Source: Carya illinoinensis (lineage: Eukaryota > Streptophyta > Magnoliopsida > Fagales > Juglandaceae). From it: a DNA stretch of 64,000 nucleotides. The notes under the pieces were generated by a model, which ran no database searches, was not told the origin of the DNA, and worked only from the letters and a program-made list of their open reading frames with translations. Both the position numbers and the translations under genes were made by a program. Positions 21,526-32,782 of the stretch are shown piece after piece (the stretch's first letter is position 1; every line of letters starts with the position of its first letter). The stretch covers positions 36,684,001 to 36,748,000 of the forward strand of contig NC_056755.1 of the NCBI RefSeq assembly GCF_018687715.1, written 5' to 3'.

Positions 21526-22480
21526 GTTAAAAGATTTATGTGATTTCACATAGTATCAAAGTAGAAATACTAAGTTTGAACTCTAACTCTTCACTCTACC
21601 TTATTTATTAAATATTCTACATGTTGGACTCATTCACTGATGGGGAGTGCTAAAATATAATATAAATAATATAATCTGCATCTTCCCACCAGCTCTAGAT
21701 TTTTTTGATAAGTGGTGATTTCACATTTTAATGTTTTAAAATAAAAAATTTGATTTAATAGGTTTTTTTGGTACTTTTTGTTTTGTTGAATTTATAGGTG
21801 GAGTTTTATCTTTTTAAGGGGAAAAGGAGATCAACTGAAATTCTTTAGTAGTTTGGGAACATGGCAAAATTGCTTTGTTTTTTTCCTTGTCTATCATGAT
21901 GTCATATAATTTTTCAGGAATGGGATTGTGGTCAGAATTTTATCTATTTAATTATTTTGATTGAGTAATACTATATACAGTCGTGAAGTAAGCAAGCATT
22001 GTGCAGTCGCTTTGAAAAAAAAGTGAGATTTACTATTAAAAAAATTAATTTTCTTTTCATATGAATTCTATATTTATTCTTTTTTTTTAAATGATTACGA
22101 GACACTTGCATACTCATCATGACTGCAAGTATCATTTTTCATTTTGATAAGTGGAATTGTTGTTAGGAAAAGTTAATTATATCCAATGGAAGCAACTCCT
22201 TCATCTATTAGGATTCTAGATAGCTTCATTTTTTCCACAACCACTCATGCAAGCAGTCAAGCTACGATCTCTTTAGTCAATGGCCAATGCTTTCCACAAC
22301 CTCCATGAAATGGTTTGGAATCAGAAAAACCAAGATATGATTATTAAAACAAAGATAAAGTACATCATTAATGTATTTGCCTCTTTCTTGATGCTAACAT
22401 GGCATGATGGTAATATGACCTTTGCCCTCAGTAGAGCCCATTAGTCAAGATCCAAAGAAAAGCATTTTGGTCAGGTTTGG
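21526..22480. repeat. Distal duplicated block R, copy 1
   Basis: Shared with 37205-37970 and 61575-62400. Landmarks are CATGTTGGACTCAT, GGAAAAGGAGATCAA, TTTGGGAACATGGCAAAATT, TATCATGATGTCATATAA, TTCTAGATAGCTTCATTTTT and TAACATGGCATGAT. No coding potential is conserved among the copies, so it is intergenic material. This copy carries a MITE at 21961-22140 absent from the others. Confidence 0.85.
21961..22140. mobile_element. 180-bp MITE with paralogous empty sites
   Basis: Flanked by ATTTTGA at 21954-21960 and 22141-22147 (7 bp; 7 of 8 if one more base is taken). Blocks R copies 2 and 3 have a single ATTTTGA running straight on (near 37590 and 62000), so both are empty sites. The ends are imperfect inverted repeats: TAATACTATATACAGTCGTGA against AATGATACTTGCAGTCATGA on the complement. 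Probably hAT-type by TSD length. Confidence 0.82.
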
Positions 22481-22484
22481 AAAT

Positions 22485-22690
22485 TCAAAATTCTCATCTC
22501 AAATTCAAAATTCTCATCTCATCATTACACATTTTTCAAATTCTCATACAAAATATAATAAATAATTCAACTTTTTCAAATCTCAATCTAACTTTTTCAA
22601 ATCTCAATACAATAATATTACTAAAACTAATATTTTAAACTCTCATCTCAAACTCAAAATTCTTATTTCTACTCCAAAACCTCTAATTGC
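22485..22690. mobile_element. MITE-like AAATTCTCATCTCA repeat
   Basis: Multiple short repeats of TTCAAATTCTCATCTCA and TTTTTCAAATCTCAA. It resembles the element at 20541-20900. No TSD resolved. Confidence 0.4.
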
Positions 22691-22889
22691 CTTAGACAAA
22701 AGCACAGTTAAAATCACATATTTTATCTTTTGCCTATTCCTTTTAAAAGAGATTCCCGCATGAGATTATCTATCTATTAGCTAAAATAATAATAAGATAT
22801 TATTAATTTTTTTATAATTTTTTTTTCTAATTTATTTTTCTAACATTTTTTAATTCAAATCCATTGTAAATTGTATGAACCCAAGCACT

Positions 22890-22932
<43 letters not shown>

Positions 22933-23450
22933 GTAAATAATAATTAGCGGTGCAATTGCTATGTAGCAATAAAATGAGAGATTTTTTCATTTGGATTTTG
23001 CCTCTTCCAATGTAGACTATTTTAAGGGACTGCTAGTCAAATATTAGTTTGCATTTATATTTGGCTAAACCAATGAGAATGTTCTAGGATAACCATATTT
23101 AGTTTTCCTATTTTCTAAGTTTTTTTTCCTACAAAGTTATTCAAAATAAAATAAAATATCTTTAAGTCTGAAAAAATATTTTAGCTAAAATTTTCATCCA
23201 ATCATTATCTAAATGTAAAAATCAAAATAAAAACTATTCTTTTAAAATACATATTCAAACAATTTTCAAATTTTGCTATGCATTTTTCAATAGAAAATTG
23301 ACTTCAAAAGAATATTTAAAATTTTTCACTCCTTTCAGAAAACTTATTGAATATTATATCTAAAAACCTTCTCAAAAAAACTTTGGCATTTGAGGATTTC
23401 TACCCCTAAATTCTAATCACCTCCATCTCTTCTCTCTTGCAAGTGTAAGA
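22691..23450. other. AT-rich spacer with TA/TATG microsatellite
   Basis: A (TA)n followed by (TATG)n lies at about 22890-22935. 23080-23340 resembles 38735-38900 and in part 43880-43930, further traces of the duplicated intergenic material. No gene is supported. Confidence 0.5.
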
Positions 23451-25625
23451 CTATGGCTCTAGTGGACGATTGCAAAACACGCCTTAGAATAACACTAGCA
23501 AAGATACCCATTTCTGCCAAGCACAAACTGGAAATCAAGAACCACTATTCAAGATCACCACCAGCTCCCAACAACAAATCTAATTAAACTAAATAATTTT
23601 GCAACCAATCAAAGTCCAAAATACAACATTGGAAGATGCATTAATTTTGATAAGTAACACTTGTTCTCATTGGAAGAGCTTGAAAATTGGCAATATATCA
23701 AAACTCAGAAGCGTGTCGAGTTGGTTCTGGCATAATAGTGTCGTACAATATTGCTTTCTGGCTAGAACTACAAGTTCTTCAAGTTCGTATGCTCGAAGAG
23801 GAGGTGACAAGAACTCTGTGGGAAGAACTAGAAAAGCTCTTCCTCGGTTGGTTTCAAATACAGATAAAGAAGCAAAAGGGTTGGAGAGAGGAACATCTAT
23901 AAAGACAAGTTGAAGTTCTTGGTTGGAATTTGCGATTAGTTTTTGAGGGAAGAATAGGAAAAAAAAATTGGAGGAAGCAACAACATTTGAAAATGCCAGT
24001 TCTTCTTGGAAGGTGGCAGGGGACAATTTTGTGAGGAAAAGTGATCAATTGGTAGAAGGGTGTGAAGAAGCTAGGAATATAATAGACAAGACAGAGGATC
24101 GGCAAAGTGGTTTTGTTCACAGAGATGGAGATTTTGAGGAAGATATATGAAGGAGAATAAGAAGACGAATTAAGGGTCATTGATGATTCGAGATGGGATA
24201 AGATTAGGCATAGGTCCAAGCAAATGGTTGATGTAAATGATGGACTTGAGAAACCTGTGGTAAAAAGATGGAATAAACTAGAAAATTGGGGTAGAAAGAC
24301 ATGGAAAGAGGGTACTGAATCAAGAGTTCCTAAAATGTTTGGAGAAGGGATCTATGGGGTTGGTCCAGTTTTGGCTGCTTTATCAGTTCAAAGAAGAGAT
24401 TTTTATGTGACGTTGTACCTCCAAGAAGGTTAGTATTTGAGTAATAATAATGGGAAGAAGAAGGACAAAAGGGGGTTTGAGAAAGTTTTGAGGTTGCTTG
24501 AAAAAATTGGGCTAAGCATAAAGGAAGCATCAAAGCATAATCTCAATATGGTGGCTGATAACTGCCCCCATAAAGGTCTCGTGCTAGATGCTTCTCCATT
24601 GGAGATGGTAAAAATAATGGAGTTGGACCCTGTTTCTGTTGAGGAAGATAAAGGTTCTCTTTGGGTAGGTTTGGATGAGGTCATAGATCTTCATAATTTA
24701 GGGGGCAATCATTAGGCCAGCTTACTTCTTTGGAGCTCCAAGGGTGATATCACAACCCAATGGATTGATATTAGTTGTCCTTGTACTACTAAATTGAATT
24801 TCAACCTAGCATAATCATTAACTTTCAATCTAATTTTAATAGGAATGAGAAATGTCTTTTTTTCTATTTTACTTGGAAGTACATGGGTTCAGTAAAAAAC
24901 CAAATAGAGCTCTTCTAGTAAAACAAGTATGTAGAATGATACAGGATCCCCACTCCCTAGTCTCTCGAATTTTCAAGCAGAAAGACTTCCCAAACTGTGA
25001 TGTAATGGATGCTAAGCTGAAAGGATCACCATCTTTTATATGGAGGAGCCTTTGGTCGAGCTTGGGGCTATTAAAGGAGGGGTTGGTCTGGAGGGTGGGT
25101 AATGGAAGAGGCATAAGAATTTAGAAGGATAAGTGGCTTCCAAGGCCTATGACCTTCCAGGTTCAGGCTCCTATCAACACTTTGGATATTGAAACCAGAG
25201 TGGATGCTTTGATTGATGAAGATAGTAGTTCTTGGAAGATAGACCTAGTGGAATCAATCTTTAAGGAAGAAGAAGCAAAGCTCATCTATTCTATACCTAG
25301 AGGGTTTACAAGTAAGCTCGATAGCACCTAAGGTGCATGTCCTCTTTGCATTCCAAGCAGAAATCTCTGCTCTTCACAGAGCCATGGATTTTTGTATTGA
25401 GCTAGGACTGAATCAAGTAATTTTAGAAGGAGATGCCGAAGTTGTCATAGATGTAGTCACTTCCAAAAGTGTAGATAACTCGTGGCTTGTTCAGGAGATA
25501 GAGGACTTGCAGCAATTGATGAAGCTTCATCCTGCATGGAGACTTTCTTTTTTATACAGGTCTGCAACAATGTTGCCCGTACAGCAGCAAAAATAGCTAT
25601 AAAGGAAACTAGTGAAAAAGTATGG
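23450..25625 (+). pseudogene. Decayed L1-type LINE relic
   Basis: 24880-25120 encodes the end of the reverse transcriptase and the following region, with the family signature SPSFIWRSLWSS, LKEGLVWRVGNG and, after a TAG at 25122-25124 where Trp is expected, KDKWLP. 25149-25330 continues toward zf-RVT. 25350-25600 encodes the RNase H domain (EISALHRAMDFCIELGLNQVILEGDAEVV), adjoining after a deletion of the zinc region. The part upstream (23600-24715) has several short open frames that I do not recognise and may be ORF1-derived or unrelated. It lies in the opposite orientation to the two larger LINEs. Endonuclease and catalytic RT are missing. Confidence 0.75.
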
Positions 25626-25644
25626 CTAGAAAAATGTGTTTAGA

Positions 25645-27121
25645 CGTAAGACCTTTGGTTTTAGCTATCATGGGAGTGCCCATGGGTTTACAGTTGGTCA
25701 TTTGGGCACAATCTAAAATGTTAAGAGCATATTTAGCTTAGGTCAAGGTTAGGCCATCTGAGGTCTGAGTGATCTAAATACCCAAACAATAGTAGAGAGG
25801 TCCTAAATCTTTCATGGCAAATTAACTACTAATTGTTGAAATAAATTCATGAAGGAAATTAGTTGAAGAACCAGTGAGTAAAATATAGTCAACATATAAG
25901 AATAATATATGACAACCATACAACTAAAACCTTAAGTAAGTAAACAATTATTGAACTTATGGAAACATGCACATGGTGCTTGTTTTCAAACATACAAAGC
26001 TTTATTTAATTTACAAACATGAGAAGGGTGAGTGCGGTGGATAAAACCTGGAGGTTGTTCCATGTAGACAGATTCATGGAGGTCACTGTGGAGAAAGACA
26101 TTATTAACATCCAACTGGAGAATGTCCCAACGATTGATCAGTGCAATAGTGATAACAGTCTAAATAGCGGTTGGGTGGATTATTAGGGAGAAAGTCCCAT
26201 GATAATTAACACCATATATTTGATGAAAACCTTTTGCCACTAAACAAGCTTTCAAGAGATCAAGGCTTCCATCTACTTTGAGTTTGGTTTTAAAAATCCA
26301 CTTGCAACCAATAATAGCCATGGAGGAATCATAAGGGACAAGAGTCCAAGTATCATTAGCATACAAGGCTTTCAGCTCATCAAGCATAGCTTAGGACCAA
26401 CCAGGGTGATTAAGGGTAAAACAGATAGTTTTAGGCTCTTTGGGTTTGGTAGAGGTATCATGGAGGTTTACATATTTGGAATTGGGTTTATGGATACCAG
26501 TACGGGATTGAGTAATCATTCTGCGTTCAGCGGGCCGTGGAGGGGGTTGGGGAAGGAGATGGAGATGGAGGAGTAGGAGGAACAATACTGTCGGGAGTGG
26601 GTAGGGTAGTGAGGGGAGGGTTTGGGTTAAGGGTTGGAGGAGTTAAGTGTTGTGGTAAGGGAATAGTTAATTCATGGAGAGGGGAGGGAGGAGTGGGTGA
26701 AGATGGAGCTGAGGGAGGTGTAATCTAGAGATCAAAAATAGATAGAGTCAGGTTAGTGGGTGGAGGAAGATGAATGTTCCCAGGATGTTTATAAGGAAAA
26801 GTAATTTCATAAAAAACAACATGGCGAGAAATGTAAGTATGACGGGTAGAAGCCTGTTAACATTTGTAACCCCAATGTTGATCATTGTAGCCTGAAAAGA
26901 CACAGGGTAAGCTTTTGGGATCAAATTTATTTTTCTTGGTGTCCCATGTGTAGGGATAACATTTGGAGTAAAAAACATGCAAAGAACTATTATCAGGAAA
27001 ACTGTCATCAAGAATTGAAAAGGGTGATTGTAAGGCAAGAATAGTAGTGGGAAGGCAATTAATTAAAAAAGTAGTCGTCGTAAAGGCTTCAAGCCAAAAA
27101 TGTTTTGGAACACTACTGTGG
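25645..27121 (-). pseudogene. Ty1/copia relic, 3' half (integrase C-terminus and reverse transcriptase)
   Basis: Minus strand, decayed by many stops. 26748-27121 is the integrase C-terminal region, including a YSKCYPYTWDTKKNKFDPKS stretch. 26160-26387 is the start of reverse transcriptase (NDTWTLVPYD, GCKWIFKTK, ARLVAKG-like, GVNYHGTFS). 25700-25930 carries its later part, where the catalytic motif reads YVDY in place of YVDD, followed by AMKDLG. The 5' half lies at 36215-37200 beyond the gypsy element. No LTR was recognised at either end. Confidence 0.85.
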
Positions 27122-27126
27122 AAAAG
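27122..27126. repeat. TSD of chromovirus, left copy (AAAAG)
   Basis: AAAAG here and at 36210-36214. Between them the copia integrase is interrupted; removing the element with one copy rejoins the integrase region. Confidence 0.9.
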
Positions 27127-29192
27127 TGTGACGCCCCCAAATCCCCACTCACGGACACAGGGAAATCAAGACATCCGGATGGGGACAACCCGGGTCACCA
27201 CCCTAACGACGAGTGCCAAGTGTGTGCAAAAGCAACATATGTGCACAAAGAAACACGCAGCGGATAACGAAAGTCATATAACTAAGTACTAGAATTTTTT
27301 TTTTCTTAACATAATACAAGTTGTTTAAAACATACATAAATAAAATATTACAATATACAAATATAGTTTAAACCAAACTATAAAGCATGACTTCGACTCA
27401 AAACTCCGGCGGAGCCGCATCCTCGGGCTCAGCCTCCTCCTCCTCCTCGAATCCTGCACCAAAATCTACGGAACCAAAAATGGTACCGCAGGTAAGTAAA
27501 ATCCAAACACCAGCAGATAAAAACATATAAAACTCAAACAATATGCATGAAGTATGCCCAATGCACAAAACCCATAAAAACATATTTTTCCACGCACGCC
27601 AAAAATCCCATTTGGCCCAAAAATAAATCCTTTCCAAATATCACGCCAAAAGTCACATTTGGCCCATATCCATCTCAAACCATTATCCAATTTAATCTGT
27701 ATGCACCATGACCTCCCCTAGGGGTCATCCGCACACCCTGGCTCCAGTGCCACACCGCAGAGTACCACCACGCATGTGACACCTAACGAGCGATGCCCAG
27801 TTCCGCGCCCCGCGCGTTCGTAGCCAAGCATCCTCTAACCCTTGCCAGCGAAGGGCCACAGAGTCGGTGCGTAGAGCGATGCCCGGTTCCGCGCCCGGCG
27901 CATTCGTAGCCAAGCATCCCCTAGCCCCCGCTCCCGTCGTCGCCCAGCGACAACCCAGGGGACATCACTCAGTTTATTCCGCTCCCGAGTGACCAGAGGA
28001 GCTCCACCGAGATAATACCCCATCCCGGCTTGGGGTCGTGATACACACGCACCCGTAAGTCCATTTACGCCAATAAACAGGCTTTTCTCAATTAAACAAA
28101 AACACACGTGCATGCACCATGTAAATGCAATATCAATGCACAAAAATAACCAACCAACATAAATCAATAAAACAAACAACTCCATCCTCCATCCATCCGA
28201 CCCCCGAACTCCTCGGACTCAGTCCGGAATCAACCAACCAGCAGATAAAATAATTGAATGAGCAATATATATTTAAATCTGAAAATAGGGTTTGGAAAAT
28301 ACTTACAGCGCTATATGGTATTTTTAGAAAACACTCGGCGTTGCAAACGGCGGAGAAAAAGCAACGTAACAGTGAAAATTCACTGTGGCCGTGGGTTGTA
28401 AAATACCCACTTTTGAACGGGGACAAATCAGGGCTTGGGATTGATAGGGAATGGTCTAAGGATGATTATGAAGCTATTGGAAGTGGTGGTTGGCCGTGGG
28501 TGGCAGCGGAAATGGAGGTTGATGGCTGGATTTTCCAAAATGGAAAGCTAGCTCGTGGGAGCTGTTCCGGTGACTATTGGAGGCCGAAAATGGGTGGGTT
28601 AGGACGGCAAGAGACCGTTGATGAAGTGGTGAAGAGGTGGTGGCCGGAGGTGGAGGGACGGCGGCGGATCGGGGCAAAATCTGTGGGGCTTCAAGGGCGT
28701 TTTCCGGCCAAACGGCTAGCCGGATGGGGCTGGGATTCGGTGGGGTGGTGCGCCGGAGGGAGGGGCTTCGACCGGTGGGGGTGGTGTGCCGCACGGTGGC
28801 CGGACGACGGTGGGTCGAGGGGTGAGGTGGCTTACGGCGTGGGTGAGGAGAGAGAGAGGGTCGACGGAACGCGGGAAGAAGAAAAAGAAAAGGAAGACGA
28901 AAAGAAAAAGAAAAAGAAAGAAGAAAAAAAAGAAAAGAGAAAAAGGGAAAAAGGAAAAAGGGAAAAAGAGATGTAGGAAAGAAATGAGGTCCAATCCTCA
29001 CTCCGGGAAAACAAAATAAAACCGCCGAAAACGATATTAAAAACCGCAAAACGACTTAATAAATAAAACACAACATCAAATAAATTAAAAAATCAATTTT
29101 AAAATGCAATAAATTAAAATAAATAAATTAATATATTAATTAAAATAAAAACAACCCTTCAGCGAAAATACTCGCGAAAGCGGGTCATCACA
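27127..29192 (-). repeat. Chromovirus 3' LTR
   Basis: On the plus strand it begins TGTGACGCCCCCAAAT and ends GGGTCATCACA. It pairs with 34143-36209. It contains a striking purine tract of GAAGAAAAAG units on the plus strand (about 28870-28975) and a GC-rich stretch (28560-28830). These give long overlapping open frames on both strands that are compositional, not genes. Confidence 0.93.
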
Positions 29193-29204
29193 TCCTCCCC
29201 CCTT
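29193..29204 (-). other. Polypurine tract
   Basis: The minus strand reads AAGGGGGGAGGA directly before the 3' LTR start TGTGATGACCC. This is the plus-strand priming site for reverse transcription. Confidence 0.85.
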
Positions 29205-29311
29205 AAAAACAAATTTCGTCCTCGAAATTTACAAGATCAACCCCCAACTTAAAACAAGCCACATAAAAACACATAAACCAGCTGTGACTAAGATTAAGAT
29301 ACATACCTTCA

Positions 29312-30817
29312 TTATACAAACAAGTACGGGTACTGCTCCCTCATGTCCGCTACTCGCTTCCAAGAGAAGTCTTGAGCTAACGGATCTCCCCAAGCCACCT
29401 TAACCAGAGGTATCGTCTTGGACCTCAACTGTTGCTCCTTCCAATCCATGATCTGTGACGGAACAACCTCATAAGTGAGATCCGGTTGCAACTGAATACC
29501 CTCTGGGTCGACGAAGCGTGGCTCTTGCTGTCCAAAGCTCTTCTTCAGGGATGATACGTGGAAGATATCATGAATATCCCCAAAATATTCTGGCAAAGCA
29601 ACTCTATAGGCGACAGACCCTACCTTCTCCAGAATCTGAAAAGGGCCGACATACCTTAGATCCAACTTCCTCTTCTTACCAAAACGCTTAACACCTCTCA
29701 TGGGAGAGATTTTAAGGTAAACCCAATCACCAACTTCAAAAGATAACTCTCTCCTCCTGGTATCAGCGTAACTTTTCTGGCGACTCTGAGCTGCCGCCAT
29801 TTTATCTCTGATAATCCGGACTTGGCTTTGCATCTCTTGAATTATTTCGGGTCCAATTATCCTACTCTCCCTGACTTCATCCCAACACAAGGGCGACCTG
29901 CACTTTCTCCCATAAAGAGCTTCATAGGGAGCCATCTGAATGGTCGCATGGAAGCTATTATTATATGCAAACTCGATGAGCGGCAAATGGTTTTTCCAAC
30001 TCCCTTGAAATTCCATGACACATGCTCGCAACATGTCTTCAAGGGTCTGAATCGTGCGCTCTGATTGGCCGTCTGTCTACGGGTGATATGCAGTACTGAA
30101 CTTCAACTTAGTACCCAAAGCTGCTTGCAAACTCTTCCAGAACTGCGACGTAAACCTCGGGTTTCGATCCGACACTATACTTTTTGGTATGCCGTGCAGC
30201 CACACTATCTCCTTAACATACAAGCGGGTCAACTTACCCAAGGAGTCGGTGTTATTAACAGGCAAGAAATGAGCACTTTTCGTTAACTGGTCAACAATCA
30301 CCCAAACATAATTTTTCCCACTAGGCGTTCTCGGCAAACCCACTACAAAGTCCATCGTGATGTCATCCCATTTCCACTCAGGAATAGGGAGGGGTTGGAG
30401 CATACCTGCAGGTCTTTGATACTCGACCTTCACTTGAGGGCATGTGTGGCATTTCTCAACATATAAGGCAATATCCTTCTTCATTCCATCCCACCAGTAA
30501 TTTTTCTTCAAGTCCCGATACATCTTTGTTCTGCCGGGATGAACTGAATAAGGGGCCACATGAGCTTCTGCCATGATCCGCTCCTTGAATTCTGAATCTT
30601 TGGGGACCACTCTGCGATCTCGGAACCGAAGTATCCCATCTTTATCCATGCTATAATGGAACGGCCCTCGAGATTTTCTGACTCTTTTTCTGATATTCAG
30701 CAGCTTCAGATCCTTCCTTTGAAGAGTCTTCAATTCTTCAAAATCAGTTACCCGAATATCAAGAACTGAAGATAAAATCTCTTCTTGCTGCGAACTCTTA
30801 ATAAGGAGCCTTCTCAT
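29312..30817 (-). pseudogene. Chromovirus integrase with C-terminal chromodomain-like region
   Basis: Inserts the cDNA copy. An N-terminal zinc-binding region (HPGR...CHTC) is followed by the catalytic core with [17 protein letters not shown] and TDGQSE, then a YVGPF motif typical of the GPY/F module, and at the end a chromodomain-like stretch (QIMDWKEQQLR, TIPLVKVAWGD, MREQYPYLF), which in chromoviruses is thought to guide integration to heterochromatin. A TAG at 30079-30077 interrupts the frame just before TDGQSE, at a codon that is CAG in relatives. The frame is otherwise open across the whole interval. Confidence 0.92.
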
Positions 30818-30819
30818 CC

Positions 30820-31527
30820 CACAAGCAATGAATCCAATTCTGACGGCTCGGCTTCATCTTCCAAGTGTGACTTTCGGCTCAAAGCATCAGCAACTATATT
30901 AGCCTTCCCCGGATGGTACTTGATCTCACACTGATAGTCACTGATTAGCTCTAGTCATCGCCTCTGCCTCATGTTCAGATTTTTCTGAGAAAACAAATGC
31001 TTCAAGCTCTTGTGATCAGTAAATACCTCGCAAGCTTCCCCATACAAGAAGTGCCGCCAGATCTTGAGAGCAAAAACAATCGCAGCCAATTCTAAATCGT
31101 GCGTCGGATAATTCTTCTCATGGTCCTTTAGCTGACGAGATGCATAGGCAACAACCCGTCCTTCCTGCATAAGGACACAACCCAAACCAAACTTAGACGC
31201 ATCACTGAAGACTACGAATGGCTTATGCAGTTCTGGGAGCACTAACACTGGTGCCGTCGTCAACCTGTTCTTTAATTCTTGGAAGCTTCTTTCACACTTA
31301 TCTGACCAAACAAATTCTGTACTCTTCTGAGTCAAAACTGTGAGAGGTCCGGATAGGCGAGCAAAACCCTCCACAAATCTTCGGTAATATCCGGCAAGTC
31401 CCAAGAAACTCCAGATCTCGCGCACTATAGTCGGGCGCTGCCATGACAAAATGGCTTCCACCTTATTAGGATCAACAGCCACTCCATCTCGGGAAATCAC
31501 ATGCCCAAGAAATCTAACTTCTTCCAA
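30820..31527 (-). pseudogene. Chromovirus RNase H
   Basis: Degrades the RNA strand of the hybrid. The region begins [16 protein letters not shown] (end of RT/connection) and includes [36 protein letters not shown], and [17 protein letters not shown] at 30957-30955 replaces the Trp of the RQRRW motif. The reading continues in the same frame (YHPGKAN, ADALSRK) to a frameshift near 30830, where the integrase frame takes over. Confidence 0.9.
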
Positions 31528-32331
31528 TCAGAATTCACACTTGCTGAGCTTGGCGTACAACTGGTGTTCTCTCAATTTCCCAAGTACCAGACGAAGATGA
31601 TAAACGTGCTCTTCAACATCTCGAGAATAAATCAGAATATCATCGATGAATACTACCACAAAGGAATCCAGATAAGGTCGAAATACTCGATTAATTAAAT
31701 CCATGAAAGCAGCAGGGGCATTAGCTAACCCAAACGGCATCACCTTAAATTCATAATGCCCACACCTCGACCTGAAGGCAGTTTTAGGCACATCCTTGTC
31801 TCTGATCCTCAGTTGGTAGTATCCCGACCTCAGATCAATTTTAGAGAACACAGCTGCTCCTTGAAGCTGATCAAATAAATCATCTATCCGCGAGAGAGGA
31901 TATTTATTTTTGATGGTCACCTTATTCAATTCCCGATAATCTATGCACATACGGAGGGTTCCATCTTTCTTTTTAACAAACAAAACTGGTGCACCCCACG
32001 GTGAAGTACTAGGCTGAATAAATCCCTTCTCTACCAGCTCTTGCAACTGAGTCTTCAACTTTTTTAATTCAGCCGGTACCATGTAATAAGGAACTTTATG
32101 CACAGGAGCCGTTCCAGGTTCCAAGTCTATAACAAATTCTATTTCCCGCACAGGGGGTAGTCCGGGCAAGTCATCCACAAACACATCGGGAAATTCTTTC
32201 ACAACTGGAATGTCTGCCAAAGACTTCTCCTCGGACGGCGTGGACACCATCTGAACCAAGAATGCATCCGCTCCCCATGCAATCTCCCTTCTTGCTTGAA
32301 TTGCCGATATAATTACCGGCTTTTCTTTCAA
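31528..32331 (-). pseudogene. Chromovirus reverse transcriptase
   Basis: Copies element RNA into DNA. The frame has [17 protein letters not shown], a palm segment with [31 protein letters not shown] and the catalytic FIDDILIYS. It ends at TGA 31530-31528 where relatives have Trp (KCEFW). The frame continues unshifted beyond. A one-base frameshift near 32370 separates it from the protease. Confidence 0.93.
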
Positions 32332-32686
32332 TTTACTCCCTGCAAATTCCAGACAATCACCATCTGAAAGCTAATTATCCGACTCCTGCAATTAATACTC
32401 GCAGAATATCGGTATAGCCAATCCATCCCGAGGATGATATCAAAACCCAACAACTTAAACACCACCAAATCAGCATCCAAGAACCTTCCATCAAAATTTA
32501 ATGGGCATCCCAAAGCAACCTTGGAACACCACACCATTTCACCATCGGGTAGAGCCACTACCATAGACTTCAGCAACAGTTCCATGACCAAATTACACAC
32601 CCGAGCAAAAGTGGAAGATACAAACGATTGTGACGCACCGGAATCAAACAAAGTGCAAGCATAAAACTCATACAAACGGACTCTTC
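32328..32686 (-). pseudogene. Chromovirus aspartic protease (exon-2-like start at 32686)
   Basis: The protease matures Gag-Pol. The active-site motif reads LFDSGASQSFVS, and DIILGMDWL is the conserved second half. The coding sense upstream of Met32675 continues to 32686 (GRVRLYEFYACT), where it meets a splice-acceptor-like CAG. Together with the donor at 32783/32782 this would join it in frame to gag. The 3' end runs into the RT frame with a one-base shift. Confidence 0.88.
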
Positions 32687-32782
32687 CTGAACCAACACAT
32701 TAACCCATGAAATCCAAAAAGCAAAGGAGAAACCAAATATACCCAAAAATTAAATCCATCTCAAAATTAAATTAATCCATAC
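32687..32782 (-). other. Intron-like 96-nt segment between gag and protease
   Basis: The minus strand reads ACAG|GTATGG at the donor and TTGGTTCAG|GAAG at the acceptor. The interior is T/A-rich with a U-rich stretch and TTAAT about 15 nt before the AG as a possible branch site. The last exon-1 base (32783) is codon position 1 and exon 2 begins with the other two bases, so removal joins gag to protease in phase 1. Unspliced, gag ends at a TAA (32774-32772) a few bases after the donor. Splice signals and phase are seen directly; splicing is inferred. Confidence 0.65.

Noticed and set aside
23599..24715. Several 60-120 codon frames upstream of the LINE relic
   Set aside because: Frames alternate and no domain is recognisable; they may be decayed ORF1 but I cannot support separate gene calls.
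28254..29071. Long overlapping open frames on both strands (up to 240 codons), repeated at 35272-36088
   Set aside because: They lie wholly inside the two LTRs, are open on both strands because of GC-rich and purine-only composition, and end in Lys/Glu or Phe/Ser homopolymer-like tails. Compositional artefact.
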